From Cycas panzhihuaensis (Eukaryota; Cycadophyta), in NCBI GenBank assembly GCA_023213395.1, contig CM041465.1, positions 18,414,001 through 18,478,000 of the forward strand: 64,000 bases of DNA, read 5' to 3'. This document shows positions 1 through 11,528 of this stretch, one piece after another. The position numbers and the translations under genes are program-made. The notes under the pieces were generated by a model that had not been told where the DNA came from, did not search any database, and saw only the letters and a program-made list of their open reading frames with translations. Position 1 is the stretch's first letter. Each line of letters starts with the position of its first letter.

Positions 1-775
1 TGCCATTCTTATTGGAGCAGTTCATGTTATATTAAGCATACAATGGCTCAAACCACTAGGGACCATTTAGCTAAATATATAAGAGCTCTTCATCCAATTT
101 ACTTCTAAAGAAATTGACTATCAATTAAATGGGATCATTCCTCCTTTAACCTAAATCATCAGCTCACACTGTATGGAGAGGCTTATTAAAAATGATGGTA
201 TAAGAATCATTGCCAAATATTATGCTTTGGAAGGTCAGGAACTTCTAACAAAAAGAGACATTCTCTAAGATGAAGGTATACCAAATGACTTGAAATTGGT
301 ACTTCATCGCGACAACTAGGTCTTCCAGGATATTCCTCAAGGTCTTCCCCTAGTACGTGATTGGGATCATAGCATTAACCTAGTAGCTGAAAGCAATCTT
401 GTTTGTATTCGACCATACTGGTATCCCTACTAGCAAAAGAATGAAATTAAATGACTAGTTCAAGAACTCCTTAATGCTGGTACTATTAGGGAAAGTAAAA
501 GTACTTTTTCTACCCTAATGCTTTTAGTAAGAAAAAAGGATGGCTCATTTTGCATGTTTGTAGACTACTAAAAGCTTAATAAGATAACTGTCAAGGATAA
601 ATTTTCTATACTAGTTATCAATGAACTCTTGGATAAAATCCATAGAACAAAGTTCTTCACATCATTGGACTTGCAGTCAGGATACCATCAAATTAGGATC
701 AAGGTAGAGGATGTACAACCAGCTTTATGCAAAAAAATTAAAATGTCAATTTGGGCAAATAGAAATAGAATATTT
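1..775 (+). pseudogene. E1 chromovirus pol: end of protease and broken reverse transcriptase
   Basis: Start of the visible part of element E1; the rest lies left of the window. The first 180 bases match the end of the protease region of E2 (8790-8960). RT follows from about 450: the block near 530-560 resembles the conserved 'RKKDGSFR' segment, then a 'DLQSGYHQIRIK' block at 668-706. Stops occur in every long stretch. Compared with E2, about 225 bases are missing at position 712-714 (E2 9510-9733). The gap removes the palm region with the YxDD-type catalytic motif, so this RT cannot be active. Assignment to Ty3/gypsy is secure; the exact protease/RT border is approximate. Confidence 0.9.
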
Positions 776-1504
776 GGGCCATATTATCTCTCAAGAAGGA
801 GTCAAGGTGAATCCTAAGAAAATTATAGTTATCACGAATTAGCCTAAACAAAGAAACATCAAGGGCCTTCATGGATTCTTAGGAATCATAGGGTATTATC
901 AAAAGTTTATTCAAGGCTATACAAAGATTACTTCTTCTTTAATCAACTTATTAAAAAAGGATTCTTTTCACTGGAATGATAAGGCCTCTAAAACATTTAA
1001 ACACCTAAAGGTGGCTTTAACTACCATAATAGTCCTTGAAACACTAGACTTACAAAGACCTTCACCATTAAATATGATGCATTGGGGTAAGGCATTTGAG
1101 CAGTCTTAATGCAAGAAGGGAAACCTTTAGCCTTTGAAAGTTGTCAACTTATACCCAAGGAATATGTCAAATCCACCTATGAGAAGGAGATGTTAGAAAT
1201 TCTCCATGCAGTTAGGAAATGGCAACAATATTTATTAGGAACACATTTCCAAATTGAAATAGACCATGATAGCTTAAAATATTTCCTATCTCAAAGGATG
1301 GCATCTAAGGAACAACAAAAATGGGTCACCAAAATACAAGCTTTTGACTTTGAAATCATATATAAAAAAGACAAGGATAATATAGTTGCTAATGCTTTAT
1401 CTTGTAAGGAAGAAGGCTCTTCACTATATTTTATCACCACAGTCAATCCCTCTTGGATAGTGGTCACCAAGCAAGAATGGGATCAGGACCCCTTTACAAA
1501 GTAG
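776..1504 (+). pseudogene. E1 chromovirus pol: RT thumb and RNase H
   Basis: Continues E1 pol. 776-1000 encodes the RT connection typical of Ty3/gypsy ('GHIISQEG', 'KNIKGLHGFLG'-like, 'FHWNDKAS'). The frame breaks around 1050-1100 and is then open for 131 codons (1109-1504), which is the body of RNase H: 'KPLAFESCQL', 'STYEKEMLEILHAVRKWQQYL' and the 'IDHDSLKYFL' block, where the usual 'TDH.SLK' Asp is kept. E2 has the same segment at 9776-10500. The open stretch is a chance survivor of a dead polyprotein, not a separate gene. Confidence 0.88.
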
Positions 1505-2880
1505 ATCATTCAAGACCTTCAAGATGGAGTAGGGAATTCAACCCATTATATATGGTCTGTAAATATTCTCTAGTATAAGAATCAAATATATATATGCCCT
1601 CACTATATCCTTAAGGAGCAAATTTTACATGATGCACATGCTTATCCAATAGCAGGTCACTCGGGTTTCCTAGGAACATACCACCGCTTAAGATAATCTT
1701 TCTTTTGGAAGGGACATAAAGGAGATGTAAAGAGATATGTTTTCTCATGTAAAATTTGTCAATGACATAAGATAGAAATAGTCAAGTCTCCAAGATTACT
1801 ACAACCCCTTCCTATACCAAATCAACAATGGGAAGAAATTTCTATAGACTTCATCATGGGTCTAACGAAGTCATAAGGAAAAGATCCTATACTGGTGGTT
1901 GTTGATATGCTAACTAAATATGCTCATTTTTATGGCATTCAAGCCATATATAAGGCAAAGTAAATTGTTGAGATCTATTTAAAGGATATACATAGGTTCC
2001 ATGACATTCGCAAATGCATAATTAGTGATTGGGATCCCAAGTTTACTAGTAACTTCTAGACAAAACTCTTCCATCTACTTGGTACTAAATTGACAATGAC
2101 CTCATCCTAATATCGACAAATAGATGGTTAAACTAAGGTGGTTAATAAGTACTTTAAAGGATACATTCATTGTTATGCTTTAGATAAGTAGGGCTAGTGG
2201 CATCATTGGCTTCCTTTAATAGAATGGTGGTATAATAGAACCTATCATGCATCAACAGGAATGACTTTGTTCCAAGCATTATATGGATATGAACCACCCA
2301 CACTAAAGAACTATTCTATAATCAGTTCCAAGGTTTAAGTAGTTGAGGAACACATCTAAAAAATAACATAGATTCTTAGGCTACTCAAGGAAAATTTGAA
2401 CCTTACATAAAATCAGATGAAACAATAGGCAAATAAAGGGAAAAGTGAACAAGCATTTGAACTAGGTGACTGGGTATACTTATGGTTGTAATTATAAAAG
2501 CAAGCATCTCTTAAACAATATAGGCAACATAAATTACAACCTCGATGTTATGGGCCTTACAAAATTCTCAAGAAGATTGGTGAAGTTGCATATGCCTTGG
2601 ACTTACCACCACTATTAAGGATCTATAATGTCTTTCATGTTTTATATCTCAAGAGGGTAATTAGGAAACAAGTACAAGTTCAAACAAAATTACCTATCTT
2701 AAATGAGGAGGGACAACTTGAACTCATTCTAGATTGTATCATCAACTAAAGAATTTAACATCTACAATCTAGGCAAATCATTGAGTATCTCATCAAATGG
2801 AAACAACTTCTATAAGAAGATGTAACCTAGGAGAATGATAAATTTATCCTAGAGCACCCTGAGATCACCAAACTTTTAGG
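1505..2880 (+). pseudogene. E1 chromovirus pol: integrase and chromodomain
   Basis: Integrase would join element cDNA to the host chromosome. The HHCC zinc-binding region is visible at about 1625-1770 (two His near 'AHAYPIAGHSG', two Cys in 'FSCKICQ'). The core follows: 'EEISIDFIMGL' near 1830-1862, 'IISDWDPKFTSNF' near 2020-2057, then 'GYEPPT' and 'KIGEVAYALDLPP' near 2560-2610. The C-terminus (about 2745-2880) resembles a chromodomain ('EYLIKWKQLL', 'EHPEITKL'), the chromatin-reading module that marks chromoviruses. There are at least fifteen stops, many TAG or TAA where E2 has a Gln codon. Clearly inactive. Confidence 0.9.
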
Positions 2881-2893
2881 ATAAAGCTTTTTT

Positions 2894-2903
2894 AAGAGGG
2901 GGA
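2894..2903 (+). other. E1 polypurine tract
   Basis: Purine run AAGAGGGGGA three bases before the 3' LTR. It would prime plus-strand DNA synthesis. The same sequence precedes the E2 3' LTR. Confidence 0.85.
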
Positions 2904-2906
2904 CTT

Positions 2907-3296
2907 TGTTAGGGATCCAACCCCTAAATTAAGTTCTCTTATATTCTCTTATATTCTCTTATATCTTCTACTTCTTCTCTCTCTTATATCTTCTATTTCT
3001 TCTACTTCTTCCTTTTTCTTAATATCCCACATACATAAGTAGAAGATTATGAAGTGCTCATTGAGAACTATATATATTCATGTAATATCCCACATGCATA
3101 AGAAGGAGGTTGTGTAGTGAGCATAGATCCATATATATATTTATATAATCCTTAGAGTATGGTATCTAAAATATTATTGTTATTACATATAATTTAGAGG
3201 TTGCCTCCTTGAAGGGTATTGCAATACAAGTGCTTTTTTGTAGTTATTTGCATGTTATGTTGGTGTGAAATTATTATTAGAGAGTGGTATCCTACC
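2907..3296 (+). repeat. E1 3' LTR
   Basis: About 390 bases, starting TGTTAGGGATCC and ending CCTACCA. It aligns along its length with the E2 LTRs at 6171-6555 and 25081-25666, so E1 and E2 are one family. It has a pyrimidine-rich start with three copies of an 11-base unit (TCTTATATTCT type; E2 has two) and an ATATATAT stretch near 3067 that could be the TATA region. The other LTR and the left target duplication are outside the window. Confidence 0.88.
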
Positions 3297-6165
3297 ATTG
3301 GGTTTTAGAAACATAGGCATGCTATGGCCACTCTGATGGGTATCCCTCTAATAACGATTTAGAATTAGATAAGGGGATGGAGGAATATGAAGATTCTTCT
3401 TAGATGGGGGGAAGACCTTGAAAGTAATGAGAGAAGGATTGCATTTACATCTTGCCCAAAATCATGGAAGAAACAAAGACAAATAATATAATAAAGGCAT
3501 TTAGGGTTTCCTAACAAACCTAAGAGGTATAGGAAGAAAAGAAAGGCAAATGCCAACACAAAGGGAAACTATGGTATTCCTTTATTGGCAAGTCCCTAGT
3601 GCAAGCATGCCTCTAGGGGATCACTATAGCTAAGGACCTTTAGATAAATACTAAGGCTATAAAAGGGGCCTAAATACCTCAAAGAAAGGATAGGTTACCC
3701 TCAAAGGGTATTCACACATCAAAATACAGGTTTGAGGACCTACAAATAGCATGATAACCTTCCCTTCCATCTGAATACTTTCCTTGGTTTGAATTGGGTA
3801 ATAAGGCATCTTTGAGTAGCCAAATAGCCTAAAGAGAGCTCTAATATCCTTAGATAGAGAGAAGAGGAGCTAGACCTCCTTTCATAAAATAAGGTAAGTG
3901 AAGAATGAGAAGTTTGGTAGCAAGGTGAGAGGCAGTTTCAATGGGCCTACTCAAAGTCTAGATGTTTATCAAAAGGGGGTAGGGTCTTGAGTGCTAAGTT
4001 TTGAAGAATGAAAGAATGTCGACACCATCTAAGGTGCAACCAAGTTGTAATCTCTTCTTAGGTGATAAGAAGAGTAGGATGGTGTAGGTACACAATAGAA
4101 AGAAGGGTGGAGAAAAGCCATGAATATCTCATGGTGATTAGGTTATGAAGTCTTCTCTGGTTTCTAAAAAGAATGGGAAGGTCTTTGAGTTTATAAACTC
4201 TTATATGGTTGAGGTTTGGTTTGGACTTGTTTACGCAGGTTTGAGGTAGCATCTCAATCTCTAGCAAAGATGGTTACTGCCAAAGAAATAAACATGCAAA
4301 AGACCAAATCAACCATGTAAAACAAAATGCAACTTTCCCTTTTGTCCTCTCACTCTTTTTAAATGAATGCAATGAGTGCTAAAGGTATAGTGGAGGGAAA
4401 GTAAAGGTTCAATAGAAGGTTTTGCCTTGCATGGGTATGCCTCCTTCTTGGTAGGAAAAGGATTGGATTATTTAGGAAATAGAGGATCTAATAAATATTT
4501 CCTAAAAAAATATATATGCAAAATGATATGATTTTCTCTCTTCCTTTTTTACAACATGCACTTAAAGGAAACTTTCAAAAAAAGAAACTTTTCTAATTAT
4601 TCCTTTTTCTTTTCTTGATTTTATGAAATGAGAAATGGAATAGAGGAGAGAGGGAGAAGGAGAGGGATACGTAAGAAAGAGTGCACCTAGTTGTGACATT
4701 TAGTGTTGCATTTTATTGTACCCCTTATTGCCGCTTCCCATAATGCATCCCCGCGAGTTGTTGCTCCTCTTATTTCTGTTGCTTGCCATAAAAGTCATTG
4801 GAGTCAGGGGGAGGGGCTTCCTTACCTTCTCTTAACCTTCAAAATAGGGCTTACTTACCATCCCTAATTAAGAAATAATGCAAGAAAATGAGTAGAAATA
4901 AAGTAGAAGCAAAAACTTGGAATAAATGAAATGTTACCCTTTTTGTGATTTGTCATTTGATTCGCAAAAATGGTCTCCAACCTATAGCACAAAAGAGAGC
5001 AAGTCTTCCCACAAGTAAGATATATATATATATATATATATGTATATCCTTGGTAAATAATATTAGTATGTTGATTTGTAAACAAAAGGAGAAACACATA
5101 CAATGTTGTATGTTCCTTATTTAGTGATTTTTATGTGTATGTACAACAATTATAACATGTGCAAGAAGAGAAGAAAAAGAGATGTTGCCTCAGGATGGAA
5201 AGCCCTATAAATGGTGATAGATCCCTATGAGCTACAGATAGCTCACTTGGCCAGGGTTTACAAGCAAATATAAGATTAATATGCATATGTGTAGGCATTG
5301 TAGCGAACCAAAATCCTAAAACCAGTGGTGAAATGTAAGGAAAAATGTATCAAAGTGTGGGGGATGGGAATACCCAAGTGAGAGGTGGCTTTAGGAGTTA
5401 GAACTCTAGCGTATGTCCTCTCCACAAGCTCCCTTGGCATGGCTTAGCTTCCTTATTTCCCTAGGCTAGTGGATTTAGTATATGGAGGGTGAGTAGAGTA
5501 GTGGAAAGAGATGTTACCTCTTTGTATTAGGTGAAGAATGACCCAAAATCAACACAAAACCAATATAAACATAGATCTAGGGTCACCTACCTAGAAAAAT
5601 ATGAAGGAATAAATCACAAAAGAGAGATCCTTATAAAGGAAAATTAGAAAAAATAGATTTACGATACAAGATTAATGGCTCTAGGTAAGAAGCAATGTTG
5701 GAGGAGAAGAAACCTCTATTTTGTGGAGGAAAGAATGAGATCCCTTGTCATTTTCTTGATTGGAAGGCCCTCCTTACTTAGCTTGACTTACTCTTAGGCT
5801 ACCCTCTCCTTTCTTGTGGAATAAACCTATAATTTTTTTTATGTTTAAGAGGAGAAGAGATAATGAGAGAAGCGAGCTTATTTTAGAGCCAATAGTTTTT
5901 TTATTCTTGATTGATTAATCCCCTAAATGAATTTAAAATTGGGGTTTTTATTCATTTGGGGAGGCCTTAGGGTCATTAGGGCCTAATCTAGGCAAGTCCC
6001 AAGGTAGGATAGTGCATTGTCCAACCATAATTTCCAAAACTAGTTGTGGCTAACCATATAGTAGTCACACTATGAACTTATTTATGGCACCGCTAATATA
6101 TTAGAGACACTGCTAACATATTAGCAATGCATAATAATCAGAGTAGAGTGGATAAAAATGATAGT
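3297..6165. other. Non-coding AT-rich DNA between E1 and E2, probable Tat LTR relic
   Basis: No reading frame here looks coding. The E2 target duplication shows that 6165 was once joined to 25672, where a minus-strand Tat gag relic sits, so this stretch should be the 3' end of that relic. In support, a piece near 3700-3760 resembles one near 29495-29545 at the other end of the relic. Tat-lineage LTRs are often several kilobases long, which fits. Limits of the LTR were not found, and an origin from other old repeats cannot be excluded. Confidence 0.4.
5020..5041. repeat. (TA)n microsatellite
   Basis: About eleven TA dinucleotides inside the presumed Tat LTR relic. Confidence 0.9.
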
Positions 6166-6170
6166 GGGGT

Positions 6171-6555
6171 TGTTAGGGATCCAACCCCTATCTTACCTTC
6201 TCTTATATTCTGTTATATCTTCTACTTCTTCTCTCTCTTATATCTTCTATTCCTTCTACTTCTTCCCTTTCTTAATATCCCACATGTATAAGTAGAAAGT
6301 TGTATAGTGGTCATTGAGCACTATATATATATATATTCATGTAATATCCCACATGCATAAGGAGGAGGTTGTGTAGTGAGCATAGAGACATATATATTTA
6401 TGTAATCCTTAGAGTATGGTATCTTAAATGTTATTGTTATTGCATGTAATTAGGAGGTTGCCCTCTTGAAGGGTATTGCAATACAAGTGCTCATTTTAGA
6501 GTTATTTGCTTATTATATTTGTGTGCAATTATCATTAAGTAGTGGTATACTACTA
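6171..6555 (+). repeat. E2 5' LTR
   Basis: 385 bases from TGTTAGGGATCC to CTACTA (a changed CTACCA end). Preceded by GGGGT and followed directly by the primer binding site. Contains an ATATATATATAT run near 6322-6342 that may be the promoter TATA region. Confidence 0.92.
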
Positions 6556-6556
6556 G

Positions 6557-6568
6557 TGGTATTAGAGC
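6557..6568 (+). other. E2 primer binding site (initiator tRNA-Met type)
   Basis: TGGTATTAGAGC, one base off the common plant tRNA-iMet site TGGTATCAGAGC, starting two bases after the 5' LTR. It would bind the tRNA that primes minus-strand synthesis. Confidence 0.88.
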
Positions 6569-7531
6569 GGTCAATCCATTCCTTGTGGGAGAGTCAAAGG
6601 TACTAAATTATCAATTTTTTTTCCATTAGTTTTCTCTCATCAGTACCTATTCTCATTTAATTTCCATTTAGTTACTCTGATTTTTAGGGGTATATAACAC
6701 TATAATCAGGTAGCTACCCTAACACTGTCATCGAGTAATTTTCTTTTGTATTTAAATAGAGACCATGTGTTGGGGGTCTATAAATATCACGAGGATCTAT
6801 CATTTTGGGCTAAACGTATTATGGATTTTCCATTTCTTGTGTTAAGGACTGGAGACCACACTCCTAAATCAAGCCTTAGACAGAACTCAACTATGGAATT
6901 ACACCTCCACATACCTGCAGGTATATAGGAGGACCCTCTAGATAGGCCTTCCTAGTATAGGTAACCATAGGAAACCTATGGACCGTTTGTAATTTATAGT
7001 GCATTGGTAAGAGGTTAGCCCTAGGAAGTTACTCTCCTCGTACCCTTGAGATGGGGTACTACAACTACAGAGTATAGTGTTTCCCTCTGTAATTTGATAC
7101 TATTTATGACTATGATCAGTATATTAGAGGGCCTACAAACCAAACAAGCCCATACCTAGTGTACCTAGTTGGTCTATTAGTGGTTTGTCTGCACTTAGAT
7201 AGTCAGTGAGTCAGTCATCATCAATTCATTAAATCTTGTATGTCTAGCTAGTTTGTCATCAACTCATATGCACATAGTGAGTCAGCCAGCCAGTGACTAA
7301 AAAGTAAAAAGCAAAAAAGTAAAAGCAAAAGAAAAAAAGCAAAAAGTGAAAAATAAAGAAAAAGCATAAAGTAAAAAAGCAAAAGAGCAAAAAAGTAAAA
7401 ATCGAAAAAAAAAAAAAAAAAAAGCATATTACCTCATTATAAAATATTAGGGATAATAGTCTATAGACACCGCATCAAATCCTTTTCATTCACATTTACC
7501 AACTAGGATTCAACGTAGGTCTTGTGAAATA
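6569..7531 (+). other. E2 untranslated leader
   Basis: 963 bases between the primer binding site and the gag start. No conserved coding is visible; the 60-codon open stretch at 6746-6928 has no recognisable domain. The last 250 bases hold an A-rich imperfect repeat. Confidence 0.7.
7297..7424 (+). repeat. A-rich imperfect repeat in E2 leader
   Basis: Units of the type AAAAAGTAAAAAGC repeated with variation and ending in a run of about twenty A. Low-complexity sequence; no function can be inferred. Confidence 0.85.
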
Positions 7532-8480
7532 ATGGCTCCTAAGATGAACCCAAGTTGGAATCAAGATCTCAATGATACTATCACACAACTTCGAGGAGTT
7601 ATATTACAAATCCAAAATGATTTCAGTGAAAATTTTAAAGTAGTAATACTAGAGCTCACATCCATGAAACCTTTTAAGGAAGAAAAGATTGACTTTGATG
7701 ATACTACTCACATAGGTACAGGTCACTTCTCTAAAGAAGATGAAGGTAATGATGGTAGGCACTTTTGCCTAAACTTCCTTCTCAAGGTAGAAATCAAGAA
7801 GTTCAATGGCACAGATGTATGTACCTGAATCACTCAAATGGAACAATACTTACCTCTTCATCAATTTCCTGTAGATAAGAAGATCCCTCTTACTTCTCTA
7901 CACATGGAAACGAAACCCTACTAATGGTACCAATAGGTTATTAAAATAATTGGTAGGCTTAGTTATTAATGGGAGGGTTTTGTCAAGGATCTTATAGCTC
8001 AATATAATAGTACTTGGGATCATGACCACTTTAACTAGTTAGCTAAAGTCAAATAGGAGGGGATTGTTTCAACTTATACAGTAGAATACTAATGTTTCTC
8101 CACAAGGGTTGATGGTTTTTATGAGAATAAATTACTTGAGTTATACATTGGTGGGTTATAAGATGATATCATACATGAGTTATGACTCTTAAAATCTGAT
8201 AACATCTCTACAGTTATAAATTTTGCTTGACATATTAAAGCAAAAAATAAGGCATCCTGACCCCTCCAATGAACATTCCCAAAAAAGTAACCACAATTTT
8301 AGGTTCCTAGTATGCAATAAATGAATTCCTAAGAGATGGATAATAAATGATTGATAGGGTTATATTCTCATTGTAACCAAAAGTGGAATAAAGACCATAA
8401 GTGTCTTGAATGACGCTTATTCATAATTGAGGATGTTCAAGATGATGAACTAGTAGAAGAAGCCTTATTAAAGCTAGAAA
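7532..8480 (+). pseudogene. E2 gag (capsid) remnant
   Basis: Gag would form the retrotransposon capsid. The start chosen is the ATG at 7532, followed by 98 open codons with an 'ITQLRGVI' helix and 'EIKKFNGTDV', the usual beginning of the retrotransposon gag domain ('F.G.D...W'). The frame then continues through many stops: 'MEQYLPLHQFP', 'KDLIAQY', 'TRVDGFYENKLLELYIGGL'. A zinc-knuckle relic lies near 8365-8410 ('HCNQKWNKDHKCLE', with first Cys lost). Stops prevent any full-length Gag. Confidence 0.85.
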
Positions 8481-9235
8481 AAAATGATTATGACCTATCT
8501 GAGGAGGAAGAAGAAGATACTGCTACTATATCTGTACATGCCCTATCTAGAATTGTAGCCCCTCAAACACTCAAACTTATTGGGTACATTAAGAAAAAGA
8601 AGGTGGTTATCCTCATAGATTCTGGGAGCACCTATAATTTCATTAATTAGAAACTTACTGAAGAACTCAACTATTTTCCATATCCTATCAAAAATTTCCA
8701 AGTTATGGTGGCTAATGGAGGGACATTCTCTTGTGGGGGAAAACGTCATAACATTAAGTTGCAAATGGGTGACTATCACCTCTTCACTTCTATGTATGTC
8801 ATTCTTATTAGAGGAGTTGATGTTATATTAGGAGTACAATGTCTCAAACCACTAGGGATCATCCAACTAAATATGCAAGAGCTCTTCATCTAATTTGCTT
8901 CTAATGGAATTGACTATCAATTGAATGGGATCATTCCTCCACTGACCCAAGTCATTATCTCACACTGTATGGAGAGGATCATTAAAAGGTGTGGTGCAGG
9001 AATCATTACCAAATATTATGCTCTAGAAGGTTAGTAACTTCCAAGAGAAGGGGCCATTCTCTAAGATGATGGTATACCAAATGACTTAAAATTGGTACTT
9101 CATCACCGCAACTAGGTCTTTCAGGATATTCCTTAAGCTCTTCCCCCGGTATGTGACCAAGATCATAGCATTGACCTAGTAGCTGGAAGCAATCCTCCTT
9201 GTATTTGACCATACCAGTATCTCTACAAGCAAAAG
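8481..9235 (+). pseudogene. E2 protease region
   Basis: Aspartic protease that would cleave the polyprotein. The catalytic motif is intact: 'VVILIDSGSTYNFI' at about 8603-8645, one stop later, then 'QVMVANGGTFSCGGK' and 'VDVILGVQCLKPLG' (8818-8857), the flap and the ILG motif. Acidic run 'SEEEEED' at about 8497-8520 precedes it. The downstream linker to RT carries several stops. E1 keeps only the last part of this region. Confidence 0.88.
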
Positions 9236-9775
9236 AATGAAATTGAATGATTAGTTCAAGAACTCCTTAATGCTGGTATTATTAGGGAAAGTAAATGCAC
9301 TTTTTCTACCTTAGTAATGTTAGTAAGAAAAAAGGATGTCTCATTTCGCATGTGTGTAGACTACCATGAGCTCAATAAGATAACTATCAAGGATAAATTT
9401 CTTATACTAGTCATCAATGAACTCTTGGATGAACTCCATGGAATATATTCTTCATATCATTGGACTTGTGGTTATGATACCATCAAATCAGGATCAAGGT
9501 AGAGGATGTTCATAAAACTACATTTTATACACCTGAAGGTCATTATGAATATTTAGTCGTGTCATTTGGCTTAACTAATGCCCCATCTACCTTTCAAGGA
9601 CTCATGAATAAACTCTTTTAGCCTTACTTAAGGAAGTTCGTATTAGTCTTTTTTGATGACATTCTAATCTTCAGTCGTACGTACGAAGACCATCTTCAAC
9701 ATGTTGATAAGGCATTCCAGGTGCATGTAGACAACTAACTTTATGTAAAAAAATTAAAATATCAATTTGGGCAAA
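9236..9775 (+). pseudogene. E2 reverse transcriptase palm and fingers
   Basis: RT copies element RNA to DNA. Visible blocks: 'VQELLNAGIIRESK' (about 9257-9297), 'VRKKDVSFRMCVDYHELNKITIKDKF' region at 9320-9400, '[20 protein letters not shown]' (9538-9597) and the catalytic 'FFDDILIFSRTYEDHL' (9651-9697), where the first residue of YxDD is Phe. A frame break lies near 9455-9500 between the fingers block and 'GYDTIKSG', and stops are present. This copy keeps the catalytic segment that E1 has lost. Confidence 0.9.
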
Positions 9776-10500
9776 TAGAAAAAGAATATTTGGGCCATAC
9801 TATCTCTCAAGAAGGAGTCAAGGTGAATCCTAAGAAAATTGTCATTATCACAAACTGGCCTAAACCCAAAAACATTAAGGGCCTTCATGGATTCTTAGGA
9901 AGCATAAGATATTATCGAAAGTTTTTTCAGGGCTATGTAAAGATTGTTTCCCCTTTAATCAACTTGTTAAAAAAGGATTCCTTTCATTGGAATGATAAGG
10001 CCTCTAAAGCATTTGAACACCTAAAGGTGGCTTTAACTACCACACTAGTCCTTGCAATACGAGACTTTACAAAGACCTTCATCATTGAATGTGATGCATC
10101 GAGACAAGGCATTGGAGAAGTCTTAATGCAAAAAGAGAAACCTTTGGCCTTTGAAAGTCATCAACTTACACCCAAGGAATAGGTCAAATCCACCTATGAG
10201 AAGGAGATGTTAGCAATTCTCCATACAGTTAGGAAATGGTGACAATAATTATTGGGAATACATGATAGCTTAAAACAGACCATGAGAGCTTAAAATATTT
10301 CCTATATCAAAGGATAACATCTGAGGAACAATAAAAATGGGTCACCAAAATGCAATCTTTTAACTTTGAAATCATATATAAAAAATGCAAGGATAATATA
10401 GTTGATGATACTTTATCTTATAAGGAAGAAGGCTCTACTCTATATTCTATCACCGCAGTCAATCCCTCTTAGATAGTGGTCACCAAGCAAGAATGGGATC
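9776..10500 (+). pseudogene. E2 RT thumb and RNase H
   Basis: Open for 130 codons at 9790-10182: 'GHTISQEGVKVNPKK', 'GFLGSIRYYRKFFQGY', then RNase H starting 'FIIECDASRQGIGEVLMQ' with the first catalytic Asp present (ECDAS). After the stop at 10180 the sequence continues as RNase H with a short local duplication near 10258-10290 (a 'CATGA.AGCTTAAAA' unit appears twice). The part from 10303 on occurs again at 16903. Confidence 0.88.
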
Positions 10501-11129
10501 AGGACTCCTTTACAAAGTAGATCATTCATGACCTTCAAGGTGGAGTAGGGCATTTAACCCATTATACATGGTCTTCAAATATTCTTTGCTATAAGAATCA
10601 AATATATATATACCATGACTCTAGCCTTAAGGAGGAAATTTTACATGATGTATATGCCTCTCTAATAGCAGTTTACTTGACCTTCCTACAAACATACCAC
10701 TACTTAAAATAGTCTTTATTTTAGAAAGGACAAAAAGGAGATGTAAAGAGATATGTTTCCTCATGTGAAATTTGTCAATGACATAAGACAGAAATAGTCA
10801 AGTCTCTAGGATTATTGCAACCCCTTCCCATACCAAACCAATGATGGGAAGAAATTTCTATGGACTTCATCGTGGGTCTGCCCAAATTAGAAGGAAAAGA
10901 TGCTATACTAGTGGTTATTGATAGGCTAACCAAATATGCTCATTTTTGTGGCATTCAAGCAACATATAAGGCAAAGCAAATTGCTGATATCTTTTTAAAG
11001 GATATACATAGGTTTTATGGCATGCCCAAATGCATAGTCAGTGATTGGGACCCCAAGTATACCAACAACTTCTAGATAGAACTCTTCTATCTACTTGGTA
11101 CTAAACTAACAATGAGCTCATCCTACCAT
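10501..11129 (+). pseudogene. E2 integrase, N-terminal part, cut by E3
   Basis: Zinc-binding and core regions: 'KRYVSSCEICQ' (about 10748-10780), then 71 open codons at 10860-11075 with '[29 protein letters not shown]' and 'CIVSDWDPKYTNNF', giving the first two catalytic Asp residues. The reading stops at 11129 in '...SSYH' where E3 enters; the next residues ('PQIDG...') are at 24288 on. Joining the two sides across one ACCAT restores the normal order of integrase motifs. Confidence 0.92.
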
Positions 11130-11528
11130 TGATCCCAAAATAGAGCTTAATTGATGAAGAAGTCAATTATCAACCTTTTCTCCTTGAGATCCTAGGAGTT
11201 AGTGTAGAAATCCCAATAACATCAAAATAAAAAATGAGCCCACAAAAGGAAATTCTACACCAAATCATTTATTCTTTACATTACTCCAAAAGTATGAGGA
11301 GTAGTACTTATATTGAACTATGAAAATCTCCATTTAATAGTGGAGAAATCAACTAGCAAAAGAATGGTTAAATTACAAGGAATAAATGATACAATTATAC
11401 CATAAGGGGGACTCCAACCCTCCAAAATGCTTCTCCAAGGATGCTTCCCAAGTTAAGTGCCTTTCACCTCCAAGAACCACCTCTTCAACCCATAATAGGG
11501 CTTAATTTATAGAAAGAAATCAAAATTG
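11130..11528 (-). repeat. E3 LTR fragment broken by copia A
   Basis: 399 bases matching 17728-18128, with a few differences. The match ends at 11528 inside ...CAAAATTG, where copia A begins. The remaining two thirds of this LTR copy do not follow copia A. Confidence 0.9.
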
